Shown here: positions 63,857-64,000 of the stretch, piece after piece | How the letters are laid out: every line of letters begins with the position of its first letter | How positions within the stretch are numbered: the stretch's first letter is position 1 | DNA from: DASPGQ01 sp035457705 | GTDB taxonomy: Bacteria > Acidobacteriota > Vicinamibacteria > Marinacidobacterales > SMYC01 | DNA: 64,000 nucleotides | NCBI GenBank assembly: GCA_035457705.1 | Contig: DATIBD010000064.1 | Coordinates: forward strand, 164,383 to 228,382 | Reading direction: 5' to 3' | The notes under the pieces: model-generated | What the model saw: the letters and a program-made list of their open reading frames with translations, nothing else | Databases searched by the model: none | Told to the model about the DNA's origin: nothing | Position numbers and translations under genes: made by a program

Positions 63857-64000
63857 CTACTGCCCGAAGACGTCGACGAGCTCTTTCTCCCCGTCGCGCG
63901 CCGCGACCACGTGATTGATGACCTTGAGGAAAGCGTCCGCGCTCGCCTTCATGATGTCGTTCCCGACGGCTCGACCCTGGTGTCGCTTTCCCAGCTCTTC
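63857..64000 (-). CDS. leuA: C-terminal end of a 2-isopropylmalate synthase-like protein, partial at window edge
   Basis: The last 47 codons before a TAG at 63857. The peptide GKRHQGRAVGNDIMKASADAFLKVINHVVAARDGEK resembles the LeuA regulatory-domain end, where a GxGxD...DI..AS..A....N pattern is usual. The position directly before leuC supports this. The TAGGAG across its stop serves as ribosome site for leuC. Too little is present to exclude a related acyl-CoA-using synthase such as citramalate synthase. Confidence 0.65.
   Translation of the reverse strand, partial: EELGKRHQGRAVGNDIMKASADAFLKVINHVVAARDGEKELVDVFGQ

Overview
The window is a GC-rich stretch of chromosome, about 62-64% GC by eye, densely coded on both strands, with no phage or plasmid core and no rRNA, tRNA or CRISPR array that I could find. 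The best guess for the source is an uncultured Acidobacteriota-like bacterium. The grounds are two very long single-polypeptide MacB/FtsX-type permeases of the 'acidobacterial duplicated orphan permease' (ADOP) kind, one coupled to a PadR regulator; a bacillithiol gene (bshC); a PEGA-domain Ser/Thr kinase; a 180-kDa-type NAD-glutamate dehydrogenase; and abundant PilZ, FHA and hybrid-kinase signalling. This is an inference from gene content, not a phylogeny.

Layout. 1-3 kb: the 5' part of a homocysteine S-methyltransferase, a small membrane protein, and a membrane protein with a patatin-like fold that has lost both catalytic residues. 3-9 kb: argS, then a minus-strand signalling/secretion operon of a Ser/Thr kinase with PEGA repeats and a TonB-like C-terminus, an FHA/zinc-ribbon/RDD membrane protein, and signal peptidase I. 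9-13.6 kb: bshC, a Dabb protein, a FliA/WhiG-type sigma factor and a dicarboxylate/amino-acid symporter. 13.6-21.6 kb: cobalamin-dependent metH, an OB-fold envelope protein, a cytochrome c, glpK and a surface lipoprotein. 21.8-26.3 kb: an NtrC-type regulator followed by a large hybrid histidine kinase (PAS-PAS-HisKA-HATPase-REC-REC-Hpt).

26.4-31.8 kb: a truncated padR copy, two secreted-protein genes, the intact padR and its ADOP permease. The two padR copies are direct repeats around the secreted-protein pair. 31.8-38 kb: DoxX, an NqrB/RnfD-like membrane protein fused to a Cys-rich Sel1-like tail, an overlapping formylglycine-enzyme-like lipoprotein, a HerA-like ATPase and a PilZ protein. 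38-45.4 kb: a second ADOP permease, a DUF1445 protein, a P1-type peptidase with a small lipoprotein, a succinate-semialdehyde-type dehydrogenase and a degenerate phosphoribosyltransferase-like protein.

45.7-57 kb: NAD-glutamate dehydrogenase, the Lhr helicase, a decayed vapC toxin and cstA. 57-64 kb: a large secreted IgGFc-binding/Ig-like protein, a small Rho-N protein, and the minus-strand operon leuA(partial)-leuC-leuD-egtB-tag.

Shared themes are one-carbon and sulfur metabolism (two homocysteine methyltransferases, bshC, egtB), carbon and nitrogen scavenging (glpK, cstA, NAD-GDH, symporter, SSADH), and envelope stress or signalling. Two families of dispersed intergenic repeats each occur twice, roughly 30 kb apart.
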